Assembly (NCBI RefSeq): GCF_000467105.1
Contig: NZ_BATI01000012.1
Span: 1-64,000 of the forward strand
From: Aquipseudomonas alcaligenes NBRC 14159
Lineage (GTDB): Bacteria; Pseudomonadota; Gammaproteobacteria; Pseudomonadales; Pseudomonadaceae
Reading direction: 5' to 3'
DNA: 64,000 bases
Shown here: positions 50,338-64,000 of the stretch, piece after piece
Numbering within the stretch: the stretch's first letter is position 1
Layout: each line of letters opens with the position of its first letter
Program-made: the position numbers and the translations under genes
Notes under the pieces: model-generated
What the model was told of the DNA's origin: nothing
What the model saw: the letters and a program-made list of their open reading frames with translations, nothing else
Database searches by the model: none

Positions 50338-52962
50338 TTAGGCGCCTTGTTCGACGAAGGTCGCCGCCAGGGCCAGCGCCTCGTCCAGCTTGCCGGCATC
50401 GACGCCGCCGCCCTGAGCCATGTCCGGGCGACCACCGCCCTTGCCACCCACGGCGGCGGCGGCCTGACGCATCAGGTCGCCGGCCTTGAGCCTGGCAGTC
50501 AGGTCCTGGGTGACACCGGCAACCAGCACCACCTTATCCTCGAATACGCCACCGAGCAGGATCACCGCACTGCCCAGCTTGTTCTTCAGCTGGTCGACCA
50601 TGGCCAGCAGGGCCTTGCCCTCCAGGCCATCGAGACGCGCGGCCAGTACCTTGACGCCCTTGACCTCCACGGCCGAACCGGCCAGGTCATTGCCGGCGGC
50701 GCTGGCGGCCCTGGCCTTGAGCTGCTCCAGCTCCTTTTCCAGCTGGCGGTTGCGCTCGATCAGGCCGGACAACTTGTCCAGCACGTTGTCGCGGCTGCCC
50801 TTGACCAGCGCCGCGGCTTCTTTCAGCTGCTCTTCCGCGCCATTCAGCCAGGCCAGCGCGGCGGCACCGGTGACGCCCTCGATACGACGCACGCCGGCGG
50901 CTACGCCGCCTTCGCTGGTGATCTTGAACAGACCGATGTCGCCGGTACGCGACACGTGGGTACCGCCGCACAGCTCGACGGAGAAGCCGCCGCCCATGGT
51001 CAGCACGCGCACGTCATCGCCGTATTTCTCGCCGAACAGCGCCATGGCGCCCTTGGCCTTGGCGGTCTCGATGTCGGTTTCCTCGGTCTCGACCGCGGAG
51101 TTCTTGCGAATCTCGGCGTTGACCAGCTCTTCCAGGGCCTTCAGCTGCTCGGGCTTGATCGCCTCGAAGTGGCTGAAGTCGAAGCGCAGGCGCTGGCTGT
51201 CGACCAGCGAGCCCTTCTGCTGCACGTGCTCGCCCAGCACCTGGCGCAGCGCGGCGTGCAGCAGGTGGGTCGCCGAGTGGTTCAGCGCGGTAGCCTGACG
51301 CACCGAGGCGTCAACCTCGGCCTTCAGCGAAGTGCCAACGGACAGGCCGCCCTCGGCGACCACGCCGTGGTGCAGGAAGGCGCCGCCGGCCTTGGTGGTA
51401 TCGCGCACGTCGAAACGCACACCGGCACTCTCAAGGTAACCGCAGTCACCGACCTGGCCGCCGGACTCGGCGTAGAACGGGGTCTGGTCCAGCACCACCA
51501 CGCCCTCCTCGCCCTCGGCGAGGCTGTCGACGGCGGCGCCGGCCTTGAACAGGGCGACGATCTTGCCGCTGCCGCTGGTGCCCTGGTAGCCGAGGAAGAC
51601 GGTGTCGCTGTCGACCTTGACCAGACTGTTGTAGTCCATGCCGAAGGAGCTGGCGGAACGGGCGCGCTCGCGCTGGGCCTCCATCTCGCGCTCGAAGCCT
51701 TCCTCGTCGAGGGTCAGCTCGCGCTCGCGGGCGATGTCGCCGGTCAGGTCGACCGGGAAGCCGTAGGTGTCGTACAGCTTGAACACCACGTCGCCAGGAA
51801 TGACGCTGCCCTTGAGTTCGGCCAGGTCCTGCTCGAGGATCTTCAGGCCCTGCTCCAGGGTCTTGGCGAACTGCTCTTCTTCGGTCTTCAGCACGCGCTC
51901 GATATGCGCCTGCTGCTGCTTCAGCTCGGGGAAGGCTTCGCCCATCTCCGCCACCAGCGCGGCGACGATCTGGTAGAAGAAGCTACCCTTGGCGCCCAGC
52001 TTGTTACCGTGGCGGCAGGCGCGGCGGATGATGCGGCGCAGCACGTAGCCACGGCCTTCATTGGACGGGGTCACGCCGTCGGCGATCAGGAAGCCGCAGG
52101 AGCGGATATGGTCGGCGACGACTTTCAGCGAAGCCTGGCCTTCGTTGGCGCAGCCGATGGCCTTGGCCGCGGCATTCAGCAGGCTCTGGAACAGGTCGAT
52201 CTCGTAGTTCGAGTTGACGTGCTGCAGCACGGCGCTGATGCGCTCCAGGCCCATGCCGGTGTCCACGCTCGGCGCCGGCAGCGGGTGCAGCACGCCGTCC
52301 GCGGTGCGGTTGAACTGCATGAACACGTTGTTCCAGATCTCGATGTAGCGGTCACCATCTTCTTCCGGCGAGCCGGGCGGGCCGCCCCAGATATGCTCGC
52401 CGTGGTCGAAGAAGATCTCGGTGCAAGGGCCGCAGGGGCCGGTGTCGCCCATCGCCCAGAAGTTGTCGGAGGCGTAGGGTGCGCCCTTGTTGTCACCGAT
52501 GCGCACCATGCGCTCGGCCGGGATGCCGACTTCCTGGGTCCAGATGTCGTAGGCCTCGTCGTCGGTGGCGTAGACGGTGACCCAGAGCTTTTCCTTCGGC
52601 AGGTTCAGCCACTTGTCGCTGGTCAGGAATTCCCAGGCGTAGGTGATGGCGTCGCGCTTGAAATAGTCGCCGAAGCTGAAGTTGCCCAGCATTTCGAAGA
52701 AGGTGTGGTGGCGCGCGGTGTAGCCGACGTTTTCCAGGTCGTTGTGCTTGCCGCCGGCGCGTACGCACTTCTGGCTGGTGGTGGCGCGGGTGTAGGCACG
52801 CTTCTCCAGGCCGAGGAAGCAGTCCTTGAACTGGTTCATGCCGGCGTTGGTGAACAACAGGGTCGGGTCGTTCGCGGGGATCAGCGAACTGGAGGCGACG
52901 CGGGTGTGCCCCTTCTCTTCGAAGAAGCGGAGGAAGGCTTCACGGATTTCTGCGCTTTTCAT
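50338..52962 (-). CDS. alaS: Alanyl-tRNA synthetase
   Basis: An 874-residue class II synthetase. The N-terminus [18 protein letters not shown] gives the family length; an earlier frame start adds 14 unrelated residues and lacks a ribosome site. Class II blocks include [38 protein letters not shown] sequence (about 70-100), the editing site [12 protein letters not shown] (about 560) and CGGTHV (about 663), and the C-Ala domain. Normal in every visible respect. Confidence 0.97.
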   Translation of the reverse strand: MKSAEIREAFLRFFEEKGHTRVASSSLIPANDPTLLFTNAGMNQFKDCFLGLEKRAYTRATTSQKCVRAGGKHNDLENVGYTARHHTFFEMLGNFSFGDYFKRDAITYAWEFLTSDKWLNLPKEKLWVTVYATDDEAYDIWTQEVGIPAERMVRIGDNKGAPYASDNFWAMGDTGPCGPCTEIFFDHGEHIWGGPPGSPEEDGDRYIEIWNNVFMQFNRTADGVLHPLPAPSVDTGMGLERISAVLQHVNSNYEIDLFQSLLNAAAKAIGCANEGQASLKVVADHIRSCGFLIADGVTPSNEGRGYVLRRIIRRACRHGNKLGAKGSFFYQIVAALVAEMGEAFPELKQQQAHIERVLKTEEEQFAKTLEQGLKILEQDLAELKGSVIPGDVVFKLYDTYGFPVDLTGDIARERELTLDEEGFEREMEAQRERARSASSFGMDYNSLVKVDSDTVFLGYQGTSGSGKIVALFKAGAAVDSLAEGEEGVVVLDQTPFYAESGGQVGDCGYLESAGVRFDVRDTTKAGGAFLHHGVVAEGGLSVGTSLKAEVDASVRQATALNHSATHLLHAALRQVLGEHVQQKGSLVDSQRLRFDFSHFEAIKPEQLKALEELVNAEIRKNSAVETEETDIETAKAKGAMALFGEKYGDDVRVLTMGGGFSVELCGGTHVSRTGDIGLFKITSEGGVAAGVRRIEGVTGAAALAWLNGAEEQLKEAAALVKGSRDNVLDKLSGLIERNRQLEKELEQLKARAASAAGNDLAGSAVEVKGVKVLAARLDGLEGKALLAMVDQLKNKLGSAVILLGGVFEDKVVLVAGVTQDLTARLKAGDLMRQAAAAVGGKGGGRPDMAQGGGVDAGKLDEALALAATFVEQGA

Positions 52963-53116
52963 TGATTTCATCCAGGCAAACGACAGCACGGCAAACGCCG
53001 GCAAAGGGCCGCATTATATCGGCCCGGCGCTGCAGGGACAGCCCGTTTACGGGGAATTTGGATAGAAAGCCTCTATCGGGCCACGTTGTGACCCGAATCC
53101 GCCAGCCAGAACCCGG

Positions 53117-54109
53117 TCAGAGCGTGGTGGGGACGATCAGGATGCCGGCGCGCAGGCCGTTCTTGACCTTGGGATTGGGGAAGATGATGCGTGCGCCCTG
53201 CTCTTCCACCAGCCAGCGGGTGCCGGCGATGTCCTCGGCCAACAGGAAGCCCGGCGCAAGCTCGGTGAAGTTCTCGATGTCGGCCGGCAGGTGCAGCTTG
53301 AAGGCATCGCTGTGCTTGATCACCTCGCGGGACACGGCGAACAGCTGCATGCCGTCCAGCGAGTCGGCCTGCGGCTCGCAATTCTCTACCAGTTCGCGCA
53401 GGCGCTTCTCCAGCAGGTCGAGGTTGACCTGCTGGTTCTGGCCAAAGGGGCGCGCCTTGCCCAGTTCCAGAGTGAAAGCCTCGGCGCCCAGGCGCGCGTA
53501 GGTGAAGGAGCTGAAGGTGATGCCGGTCTTGCGCTGCAGCAGCACCGCGTCGATGCCGGCGGCACGCAGGCGCGCCAGCTCGGCACGCGAGTGTTCGCGG
53601 CCTTCGACATAGGGATAGAGGGCAAACTGCTCGATCTTCGAGCCGCGGATCGCCGTGTGCAGGTCGTAATGTAGGCGCGCCCGGCCTTCCTTGCTGAAGA
53701 AGGCAGCCGCGAAGCGCTCCAGCTCGTTGGCGCGCAGCGCCTCGAAACCACTGCTCTGCTCATGGCGGCCGTCGAACAGGCGGTTGATGTCCTGTTCCAC
53801 GAAACGCTCGCCACGGCGCATGGCCTCGGGGTTGCCGAGCAGGAAGAGGATGCGCGCCCTGGGCAGCAACTGCCCCGAGGCGACGGCCTGCAGCAGGCGA
53901 TCGAGCAGCTCGATCGGCGCCGTCTCGTTGCCATGGATACCGGCCGACAGCAGCAGGTCGAGGCCGCTGTCATCCTGCGCGGTGGGCGTCACTTCCAGCA
54001 CACCCTCACCCAGCCAGTGCAGGCGCGCGCCCTCGCGGGTCAGCTGAATCTTCTCGGTCGGCTCGCGGCCGGCCAGGGTGAGTTCGAGCAGTTTGCCGAG
54101 GGCGAGCAT
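53117..54109 (-). CDS. astE: Succinylglutamate desuccinylase AstE/AruE
   Basis: A 330-residue zinc carboxypeptidase-like enzyme, the last step of the arginine succinyltransferase pathway: N-succinylglutamate to glutamate and succinate. Zinc ligands are in [11 protein letters not shown] (about 54-64) and DLHTAIRG (about 146-153), the catalytic Glu in [13 protein letters not shown] near 212. It is the terminal gene of the aru operon, 19 bp after a small hypothetical gene. Confidence 0.95.
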   Translation of the reverse strand: MLALGKLLELTLAGREPTEKIQLTREGARLHWLGEGVLEVTPTAQDDSGLDLLLSAGIHGNETAPIELLDRLLQAVASGQLLPRARILFLLGNPEAMRRGERFVEQDINRLFDGRHEQSSGFEALRANELERFAAAFFSKEGRARLHYDLHTAIRGSKIEQFALYPYVEGREHSRAELARLRAAGIDAVLLQRKTGITFSSFTYARLGAEAFTLELGKARPFGQNQQVNLDLLEKRLRELVENCEPQADSLDGMQLFAVSREVIKHSDAFKLHLPADIENFTELAPGFLLAEDIAGTRWLVEEQGARIIFPNPKVKNGLRAGILIVPTTL

Positions 54110-54128
54110 GGGATTACCTCAGTCGGGC

Positions 54129-54413
54129 TCAGTGATTGCAGTCAGGACCGTGCACATGATCCTCGTCGTCACCGGCGAGATCCGCCGGCTCCATCTCTAG
54201 CTGCAGGCCGACCAGGTTGGTGGCCTGCGGGCGCAGCAGCAGGTTGGCGTACTCGGTATCACCCTCCTCCACGTCCACGCCGATCAGCAGTTGGTCGCCA
54301 ACCGCCTGGATCCACACTTCCTTGCCCTGCCAGACGACAGCGAAGCGGGTGCAGGAGGTCTCCAGCTGGGTGCCGTCGGAATCTTCGAGGATCAGTTGCA
54401 GGGCGTCGGACAT
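54129..54413 (-). CDS. Small conserved hypothetical protein in the aru operon
   Basis: A 94-residue protein of beta-strand type with an acidic, histidine-containing tail (HVHGPDCNH) that might bind a metal. It is placed between astB (12 bp) and astE (19 bp), the PA0900 position in P. aeruginosa. No link to arginine chemistry is known; co-transcription is the only clue. Confidence 0.7.
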   Translation of the reverse strand: MSDALQLILEDSDGTQLETSCTRFAVVWQGKEVWIQAVGDQLLIGVDVEEGDTEYANLLLRPQATNLVGLQLEMEPADLAGDDEDHVHGPDCNH

Positions 54414-54425
54414 GTTTCAGTGCTC

Positions 54426-55771
54426 TCAGGCGAGTTGGAAAGGGTACACGGAGCCCAGTTTAAGGATCTGCGTCAATTCATCCAATGCCGTGCGGCACTC
54501 GATCAGCAGTTGCGGGTCGGCCAGGTCGCTTTCCGCCAGGCGGTCACGGTAGTGCTTGTCGACCCAGGCATTGAGAGTGGTGAACAGCTCGGGGGTCATC
54601 ACCACGCCCGGATTCACCGCTGCCAGCTCGTGCTCCTTGAGCGCCACACGCAGGCGCAGGCAGGCCGGGCCACCGCCGTTCTGCATGCTCTGCTTGAGGT
54701 CGAACACCTTCACCTCGCGGATCGGGCCGTTGCCGCGGGTCAGCTCGCTCAGGTAGTTCCACACATTGGCGTTGTTGCGGCACTCCTCCGGCACGATCAG
54801 CAGCATGCTGCCGTCAGCGCGGGTCAGCAGCTGGCTGTTGAACAGGTAGGAGCGCACCGCATCCTCCACGCTCACCGCGCTGGCCGGCACGCGCACGGCC
54901 TGGAAGTTGCCGCCGCGGCGGGCCAGCTTGTCGCCCAGCTCGGCCAGTACCTTGTCGGTATCGAGGAAGGCGTCCTGGTGGTAGAACAGCACTTCGCCGT
55001 TGCCCACCGAGATCACGTCATTGTGGAATACACCCTGGTCGATCACCGCCGGGTTCTGCTGGGCATAGACCACGCCCTCGTCACCCAGGCCGTGCAGGCG
55101 GGCCACCGCCTGGCAGGCTTCCAGGGTCTGCCGCGCCGGGTAGCGCTGCGGTGCCGGGAAGCGGCTGTCGAAGGCGCTGCGGCCGAACACGAAGAACTCC
55201 ACGCCGGCCTCGCCGTAGCTCTTGCAGAAGCGCGTGTGGTTGGCCGCGCCCTCGTCGCCGAACTGGCCCACCGCCGGCAGCGCGGCGTGGTGGGCGAAGT
55301 GCTGCTCGTTGCTGAACATGGCACGCAGCACGCGGCTGGTGGTCGGGTGCTCGATCGAGCGGTGGAACTTGCAGTTGAGGTTGGCGGCGGTGAAGTGCAC
55401 GCGGCCGTCCGCGGTGTCGGCACTGGGGCTGACGGTGCAGGAGTTGGCGGTCCACATGCTGGAGGCGGAGCTGCAGGCGGCCAGCAGCGGCATGGCCTCC
55501 TTGGCGGCTTTGGCGATCACCTCGGCATCGCTGCCGGTGAAGCCCAGGCTGCGCAGGGCGGCGACGTCCTGGCGCTCCTGCGGGGCGAACACGCCCTGCT
55601 TGAAGCCCATGTCCATCAGCGCCTTCATCTTGCCCAGGCCCTGCTTGGCGGCTTCCTTGGGGTTGGACACCGCCTGGCTGTTGCTCTGCGACGCCACGTT
55701 GCCGTAGGACAGGCCACCGTAGTTGTGGGTCGGGCCGACCAGGCCGTCGAAGTTCATTTCATAGGCGGACA

Positions 55772-55772
<1 letters not shown>
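54426..55772 (-). CDS. astB: N-succinylarginine dihydrolase AstB/AruB
   Basis: A 448-residue enzyme that converts N2-succinylarginine to succinylornithine, CO2 and two ammonia. The start [20 protein letters not shown] is diagnostic, and the C-terminal [13 protein letters not shown] carries the catalytic Cys near 366. The stop of astD and this start share bases (TGATG), so translation is coupled. Confidence 0.95.
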
Positions 55773-58257
<2,485 letters not shown>

Positions 58258-58309
58258 ATTGCCTCCAGAATTCTCGCCCCACTCGGGGCCAAGGGTGAGG
58301 GAAAGGCCC

Positions 58310-58350
58310 TCATCCGGCCCTGCGGGCCACCTTCTCCCGGCGGGAGAAGG
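58310..58350. repeat. REP-like palindromes in the aruF-aruG gap
   Basis: Two palindromes: GGCCC-N3-GGGCC (58316-58328) and CCTTCTCCCG/CGGGAGAAGG (58330-58350). The CTCCCG core is shared with the repeat at 21-46. Placed between genes of one operon, it could stabilise or trim the mRNA. Confidence 0.65.
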
Positions 58351-58359
58351 GTTTACGCA

Positions 58360-59376
58360 TCAAACCGCAACCAGACGCACGCTGACGCCTTCACCCACAC
58401 CCAGCGCCTCGGCAGCCTCCAGGCTCAGGGTCACCGGCTTGCCGGGCACCCAGTCGAGGTCGGCGATGATGGCGCGGAAGTCCTGCAACTGGCCGTTGCT
58501 CACCAGGTACTGACGCCCGCCCTTGCCCGGCTCACCGATGCGCACCGGCACCACGCGGCTCTGCGCGATCGAGCGGATGCCCGAGGTGCGCGCATGCAGG
58601 GTCGGACCGCCGTCGAAGATGTCGATGTAGTGATCGGTCTCGAAGCCTTCGCGCATCAGGATGTCGAAGGTCACCTGGGCGCGGCTGTAGACCTGGCCCA
58701 TGGCTTCCTGGGCGCTGTCCGGCAGCAGCGGCACGTAGATCGGGTAATGCGGCATCAGCTCGGCGAGGAAGGTGCGGCTCTTCAGCCCGCACAAGCGCTC
58801 GGCTTCGGTGTAGCTCATGTCGAAGAAGTTGCGGCCGACGGCGTCCCAGAATGGCGAATCGCCGTGCTCGTCGCTGTAGCCGACGATCTCCACCACCACC
58901 GCGTCGGCGAAGCGCTCCGGGTGGGCGGCCATGAACAGCAGGCGGCCGCGCGAGTTGAGTTCGGCCAGCGGGCTGTCGACCAGGTCGCGCTGCACGTAGA
59001 AGCTGGTCAGCAGGCTGTTGCCGGTGAGGTCGTGGCACAGCGAGAGGACGTGGATCTTGTTGTGGATCTTCAGCTCGCGCGAGGCGTGCACGAAGGTCTC
59101 GTTGCGGAAGCTGTAGAACGGCTCGGAATATCCCGCCGAGGCAACAATGGCGGAGCAGCCGACCAGCTTGCCGCTGGCCGTGTCCTCGAGGACGAAGAAG
59201 TAGCTCTCCTCGCCGTTGAAGCTCACCTCGGCGGCGAAAGAGGCCTCGGAGGCGGCAATCTTGTCGCTCAGACGACCAGCATCGTCCGGCAGCGAAGTAA
59301 CGCCCACCGGGCTGTCGGCAGCCAGACGCTGCACTTCAGCGAGGTCGGACATCTGCGCAGGGCGCATCACCAGCAT
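58360..59376 (-). CDS. aruF: Arginine/ornithine N-succinyltransferase alpha subunit AruF
   Basis: A 338-residue AstA-family subunit, a paralogue of AruG, catalysing N-succinylation of arginine by succinyl-CoA. MLVMRPAQMSDLAEVQRLA is the start, and LCHDLTGNSLLTSFYV (about 115-130) parallels the AruG segment. AAGGAG precedes the ATG; the frame upstream is not needed. Adjacent duplicated subunits, rather than one astA gene, are usual in pseudomonads. Confidence 0.94.
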   Translation of the reverse strand: MLVMRPAQMSDLAEVQRLAADSPVGVTSLPDDAGRLSDKIAASEASFAAEVSFNGEESYFFVLEDTASGKLVGCSAIVASAGYSEPFYSFRNETFVHASRELKIHNKIHVLSLCHDLTGNSLLTSFYVQRDLVDSPLAELNSRGRLLFMAAHPERFADAVVVEIVGYSDEHGDSPFWDAVGRNFFDMSYTEAERLCGLKSRTFLAELMPHYPIYVPLLPDSAQEAMGQVYSRAQVTFDILMREGFETDHYIDIFDGGPTLHARTSGIRSIAQSRVVPVRIGEPGKGGRQYLVSNGQLQDFRAIIADLDWVPGKPVTLSLEAAEALGVGEGVSVRLVAV

Positions 59377-59515
59377 GGCGTTACTCCTTTCCGGAAAACG
59401 CGCCCCGCAAGGGCGGAGCGATTGACGAATAAAAGCTCCAACAGGCCTGAGGCTGCCCACTGGAGAAAGACCGGAGCACTCCGATCACGCATGAATCGAC
59501 TCATCCTGAGCAGTC

Positions 59516-59536
59516 GGCGGCGCATCCTGCGCCGCC
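59516..59536 (-). repeat. intercistronic hairpin between aruC and aruF
   Basis: A perfect 9-bp GC stem (GGCGGCGCA and its complement) with a 3-nt loop, 11 bp past the aruC stop. No T-run follows on the minus strand, so partial termination or mRNA protection is more likely than a full stop. Confidence 0.6.
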
Positions 59537-59547
59537 GGTTGCAGCCA

Positions 59548-60934
<1,387 letters not shown>

Positions 60935-61056
60935 TTTAAACGCTGTGCGGGGGGATCGGGGCAATTCGCTGCGCCCCAGACTGCCGGCCCGCACTCAATA
61001 GCCTGGACGCAACACTTTCCTCGGCACAGAGCTACAGATTGCGCCCTGCACGGCGC

Positions 61057-61556
61057 CTTACTTTTCTTTGTTTGCGCAAAGAAAAGTAAGCAAAAGAAAG
61101 CGCACCCCGACATCCGGGTCCGGGCTGCGCCCGGACTTCCCTCCTTCCGGTGCCGCTCCAGGGGCCGGCTTAAAGGGCCATCCTTGGCCCTTTAAGCCTC
61201 TCGCCGCATCCATGCGGCTCGCTCCCCTACGCAACACCTCCACTCGGCCTACTGACGGGGACTTGGGCTCCGAGCTGCCTGATGGCTTTTCTTTATCTGA
61301 TCGTTTGCACGCAATCCGCGGAAAAAGAAACGCAGAGCTGTCAGGCAGCACCAGACGCCCCTTCAGGAGGGTGAGCGGAATCGTTGTGGAAGGGGTTGAG
61401 CGGCATGGATGCCGCGAGAGCGACGATGGGCCAAGGATGGCCCTTCGACGCGCGCCCCTGGAGCGGCGATGGAGTGAACGAACCCGGAGCGAAGCGTAGG
61501 GCCGGATGGCGGGGCAAGCGTTTTTGGTTACTTTTGCCGCGACTGGCAAAAGTGAC
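61057..61556. repeat. 500-bp imperfect inverted-repeat element
   Basis: The left and right halves are related as imperfect inverted copies around about 61305: each carries CCGCTCCAGGGGC, AAGGGCCATCCTTGGCCC, GCATCCATGC and an ACTTTT...AAAAG outer stem (61057-61090 left; 61527-61556 right). Local perfect stems include 61169-61196 (12 bp), 61118-61136 and 61203-61218. Open frames cross it on both strands but have odd composition. I recall similar dispersed sequences in pseudomonad genomes. No function known. Confidence 0.7.
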
Positions 61557-61632
61557 CCGCCCAACAGGGCGGAACAGAAGCATCAAACAGCGATACAAGC
61601 GGCAGCGGCACGGAAAACCGCAGGCGAACCGG

Positions 61633-62619
61633 TTATCCCCGCTCGACGGAAGCCGGAGCAATCTCAAACGGACTGGCACTCCGCCGCTGATTGCGATCTT
61701 CCCGCGGCGTCGCCCCGAAGAAGTTGCGATAGGCGCTGGAGAAGTGCGGGCCGGAGGAGAACCCACAGGACAGCCCAATCTGGATGATCGACTTGCTGGT
61801 CTGCATCAGCAGCTGGCGCGCCTTGTTCAGGCGCAGCTCCAGGTAATACTGGCTCGGCACGCGGTTGAGATACTGCTTGAAGATCCGCTCCAGCTGACGG
61901 CGCGACACGCATACGTGCTGGGCGATCTCGTCGGTGGTCAGCGGCTCCTCGATGTTGGCCTCCATCAGCAGCACCGCCTGGGTCAGCTTCGGATGGCTGG
62001 AGCCGATGCGGTTCTGCAGCGGAATGCGCTGGCGCTCGCCACCCTCGCGGATGCGCTCGACCACCAGTTCCTCGCTCACCGCGCCGGCCAGTTCGGCACC
62101 GTGGTCGCGGGCCAGTACGGCGAGCAGCAGGTCGAGCACGGCCAGGCCGCCGCAGGCGCTGAGGCGATCGCGATCCCAGTCGAACAGATGGCTGGTGGCG
62201 ATGACCTTGGGGAAGCGCTCGGTGAAGTCGTCCTGCCAGCGCCAGTGCACGGCGGCGCGATAGCCGTCGAGCAGGCCGAGCTGGGCCAGCGGGTAGACGC
62301 CGGCGGACAGGCCGCCGATGGGGATACCGCCGCGCGCCAGCTGCTTAAGCGCCTGGGCCAGCGCCGGAGCGACCTGCGCCGGCGGCTCGTCGGCCAGCAC
62401 GAACAGCTTGTGGCAGCCCTCCAGGCGCCCGGCCCAGGGCTCGCCCGGCAACTGCCAGGCGCCAGCCGCCGGCGCTTCGGCCTGGAGGAAGCGCAGTTCG
62501 TAGGACACTTCCGGGTGAACGCGCTGCGCCACGCGCAGGGCCTCCTCGGCCAGGGCCAGGGTCATGGGCCTGGTTTCTGGCCAGATCAGGAAGGCAATGC
62601 AGTGGGCAGTCGAAGTCAT
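61633..62619 (-). CDS. argR: AraC-type arginine regulator ArgR
   Basis: A 328-residue regulator with an N-terminal DJ-1/PfpI-like ligand domain (about 1-195, LIWPETRPMTLALAEEALR) and a C-terminal AraC helix-turn-helix pair (about 215-310), including DEIAQHVCVSRRQLERIFKQY. Unlike E. coli ArgR, pseudomonad ArgR is this AraC-type protein; it activates aru and aot operons and represses arginine synthesis. It is 16 bp after aotP. Confidence 0.94.
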   Translation of the reverse strand: MTSTAHCIAFLIWPETRPMTLALAEEALRVAQRVHPEVSYELRFLQAEAPAAGAWQLPGEPWAGRLEGCHKLFVLADEPPAQVAPALAQALKQLARGGIPIGGLSAGVYPLAQLGLLDGYRAAVHWRWQDDFTERFPKVIATSHLFDWDRDRLSACGGLAVLDLLLAVLARDHGAELAGAVSEELVVERIREGGERQRIPLQNRIGSSHPKLTQAVLLMEANIEEPLTTDEIAQHVCVSRRQLERIFKQYLNRVPSQYYLELRLNKARQLLMQTSKSIIQIGLSCGFSSGPHFSSAYRNFFGATPREDRNQRRSASPFEIAPASVERG

Positions 62620-62635
62620 GAGGGCAGTCTAGTGC

Positions 62636-63400
62636 TTACTTCAGGCTGCCGGAAAGGAACTGTTTCAGGCGATCGGACTGCGGGTTGGCCAGCACCTCTT
62701 TCGGGCAGCCGGTTTCTTCCACCAGGCCCTTGTGCAGGAAGATCAGCTGGTTGGACACCTCGCGGGCGAAGCCCATCTCGTGGGTCACCACCACCATGGT
62801 GCGGCCTTCCTGGGCCAGGTCCTGCATCACCTTGAGCACTTCGCCGACCAGTTCGGGGTCGAGCGCCGAGGTCGGCTCGTCGAACAGCATGACTTCCGGC
62901 TCCATGGCCAGGGCACGGGCGATGGCCACGCGCTGCTGCTCACCACCGGACATATGGGCCGGATAGGCGTCCTTGCGGTGCGCCACCCCCACCTTGGCCA
63001 GGTAGTGCTCGGCCTTCTCGATGGCTTCCTTCTTCGGCACGCCGAGCACATGCACCGGCGCTTCGATCACGTTTTCCAGGGCGCTCATGTGCGACCACAG
63101 GTTGAAGTGCTGGAACACCATGGACAGGCGCGAGCGCATGCGCTGCAGCTGCTTGGCATCGACGGCCTTGAGCGCACCGTCCTTGTTGGCCACCAGCTTG
63201 AGTTCTTCGCCATTGAGCAGGATCTTGCCGCCATGCGGCTGCTCCAGCATGTTGATGCAGCGCAGGAAGGTGCTTTTGCCCGAGCCGCTGGAGCCGATGA
63301 TGCTGATCACGTCGCCAGCCTTGGCCGCCAGCGACACGCCCTTCAACACTTCGTGGCTTCCGTAGCGTTTGTGCAGATCCTGAACTTCGAGTTTGTACAT
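62636..63400 (-). CDS. aotP: Arginine/ornithine ABC transporter ATPase AotP
   Basis: A 254-residue ABC ATPase of the polar amino-acid class. Walker [10 protein letters not shown] (37-45), signature [16 protein letters not shown] (about 149-164), Walker [15 protein letters not shown] (about 169-182), and His-loop THEMGFA. Its place before argR and after the aotO-like gene fits aotJQMOP-argR, so arginine/ornithine import is the likely job. Confidence 0.92.
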   Translation of the reverse strand: MYKLEVQDLHKRYGSHEVLKGVSLAAKAGDVISIIGSSGSGKSTFLRCINMLEQPHGGKILLNGEELKLVANKDGALKAVDAKQLQRMRSRLSMVFQHFNLWSHMSALENVIEAPVHVLGVPKKEAIEKAEHYLAKVGVAHRKDAYPAHMSGGEQQRVAIARALAMEPEVMLFDEPTSALDPELVGEVLKVMQDLAQEGRTMVVVTHEMGFAREVSNQLIFLHKGLVEETGCPKEVLANPQSDRLKQFLSGSLK

Positions 63401-63419
63401 GGTTGGGCTCTCGTATGGC

Positions 63420-64000
63420 TCAGTCGCTCAGCAGGCGACCCTGGCGAATGGGTTGCTGACCGGCCACCTTGGCCAGCCAGAGTCCGGGTTGGGCGAAGCG
63501 CAGGCGCTCGCGCACATAGAGCACCCCGGCGGTCGAGGCACGCACGATGCTGTGGCGGTCCTCCAGCGGATCTATGACTTCGAACAGCGGGTCACCCACC
63601 TCGACACGGGCGCCGACCGGCTGCAGGAAGCTGACCACACCGGCATGCGGTGGGTAGGCGTATTCGGCGCCGGCAAACGGCGTGGGTGCGCAGGTCGGCG
63701 CCGGCGCGGCGGGCCAGGCACCGTCGATCAGCCCCTGCTCGGCGAGGAAGGCGAGAATGCTTTCGGCGCTGGCCTGGGCACGCTCGCGCTCGGTATCCAG
63801 CATGCCACCCAGCTCCACCGTGCTGGCCTGGCAGGCCAGCGGCACGGCAGCCTGCGGGAAGCGTCGCGCCAGGCGCAGCCAGGCCATCGAACAGGCCTCG
63901 TCGAAGGAACTGCCGCCGGTGTCCTCGGACACCAGCACGGCGCCAGCGCTCAGCCGCGCGCCCAGCGCGGCGAAGGTCTCGGCCTGCTGCGGAATCATGT
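63420..64000 (-). CDS. aotO: AotO-like succinylglutamate desuccinylase/aspartoacylase-family protein (5' truncated by window)
   Basis: Only about 193 C-terminal residues are visible; the frame enters from the right edge. [14 protein letters not shown] (near the middle) matches the catalytic Glu region of the M14/aspartoacylase family, and the end folds as a biotinyl-lipoyl-like barrel ([20 protein letters not shown]). In P. aeruginosa aotO lies at this position in aotJQMOP-argR; it is not essential for transport. The start cannot be seen. Confidence 0.8.
   Translation of the reverse strand, partial: MIPQQAETFAALGARLSAGAVLVSEDTGGSSFDEACSMAWLRLARRFPQAAVPLACQASTVELGGMLDTERERAQASAESILAFLAEQGLIDGAWPAAPAPTCAPTPFAGAEYAYPPHAGVVSFLQPVGARVEVGDPLFEVIDPLEDRHSIVRASTAGVLYVRERLRFAQPGLWLAKVAGQQPIRQGRLLSD

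Noticed and set aside
61058..61564. 168-codon frame on the minus strand (and others nearby) inside the inverted-repeat element
   Set aside because: Arg/Ser/Pro-rich product with no domain; the DNA is palindromic, and such frames are repeat translations.

Overview
The window is about 65% GC, densely packed and almost entirely chromosomal core sequence from a Pseudomonas species. The assignment rests on gene content and order: an nqr operon with sthA; mfd, nagZ, psrA, lexA-sulA, topA and fadBA in series; rsmA-lysC-alaS; and the aru/ast arginine-succinyltransferase operon with an AraC-type argR. From memory of P. aeruginosa PAO1, the left part (to about 44.9 kb) follows the PA2991-PA3031 order and the right part follows PA0915 down to PA0891 in reverse, so two PAO1 blocks seem to be joined here near the tRNA-Pro/tRNA-Arg pair.

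Layout. 0.2-8.8 kb: sthA and a complete minus-strand Na+-translocating NADH:quinone reductase operon (nqrABCDEF) with its maturation genes apbE and nqrM. 9-14.7 kb: a long-form glyceraldehyde-3-phosphate dehydrogenase divergent from mfd, then a CsiV-like exported protein. 14.7-17.8 kb: methylthioinosine phosphorylase, nagZ, an L,D-transpeptidase and psrA with tandem operator-like boxes. 18-19.1 kb: the SOS pair lexA-sulA behind two LexA boxes. 19-26.9 kb: two conserved small proteins, topA, a DUF1653 protein and fadBA with a PsrA-like box. 27-34.8 kb: a universal stress gene, a conserved gene broken by a 328-bp non-autonomous transposable element, the ABC-F protein Uup, the lytic transglycosylase Slt, a MOSC protein and CheV. 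34.8-42.2 kb: a YegS-type lipid kinase, a small membrane protein and a tight operon of FGGY kinase, GlpD-like dehydrogenase and alkyl-DHAP-synthase-like flavoprotein, with a divergent AraC-family regulator. 42.2-44.9 kb: moeA-moaB divergent from mobA, and a small lipoprotein. 44.9-48.9 kb: four tRNA genes, an AmrZ-type regulator, mgtE, an exported DUF4124 protein and rsmA. 49-54.4 kb: lysC, alaS and astE. 54.4-64 kb: the arginine catabolic operon aruC-F-G-D-B-(hyp)-E, an 860-bp gap with ArgR-like operators and a large imperfect inverted-repeat element, then argR, aotP and the 3' part of aotO.

How it works together. NQR and SthA handle respiratory and soluble NAD(P)H. PsrA links a fatty-acid signal to fadBA. 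ArgR, encoded beside its transporter genes, probably activates aruC onwards so that imported arginine is succinylated and degraded to glutamate and succinate. RsmA and AmrZ are global regulators of lifestyle.

The least explained items are the transposable element with its repeated terminal motif, the kinase/dehydrogenase/AGPS-like operon, and the large inverted-repeat element upstream of aruC. I saw no prophage, CRISPR array, toxin-antitoxin pair, defence island or rRNA.
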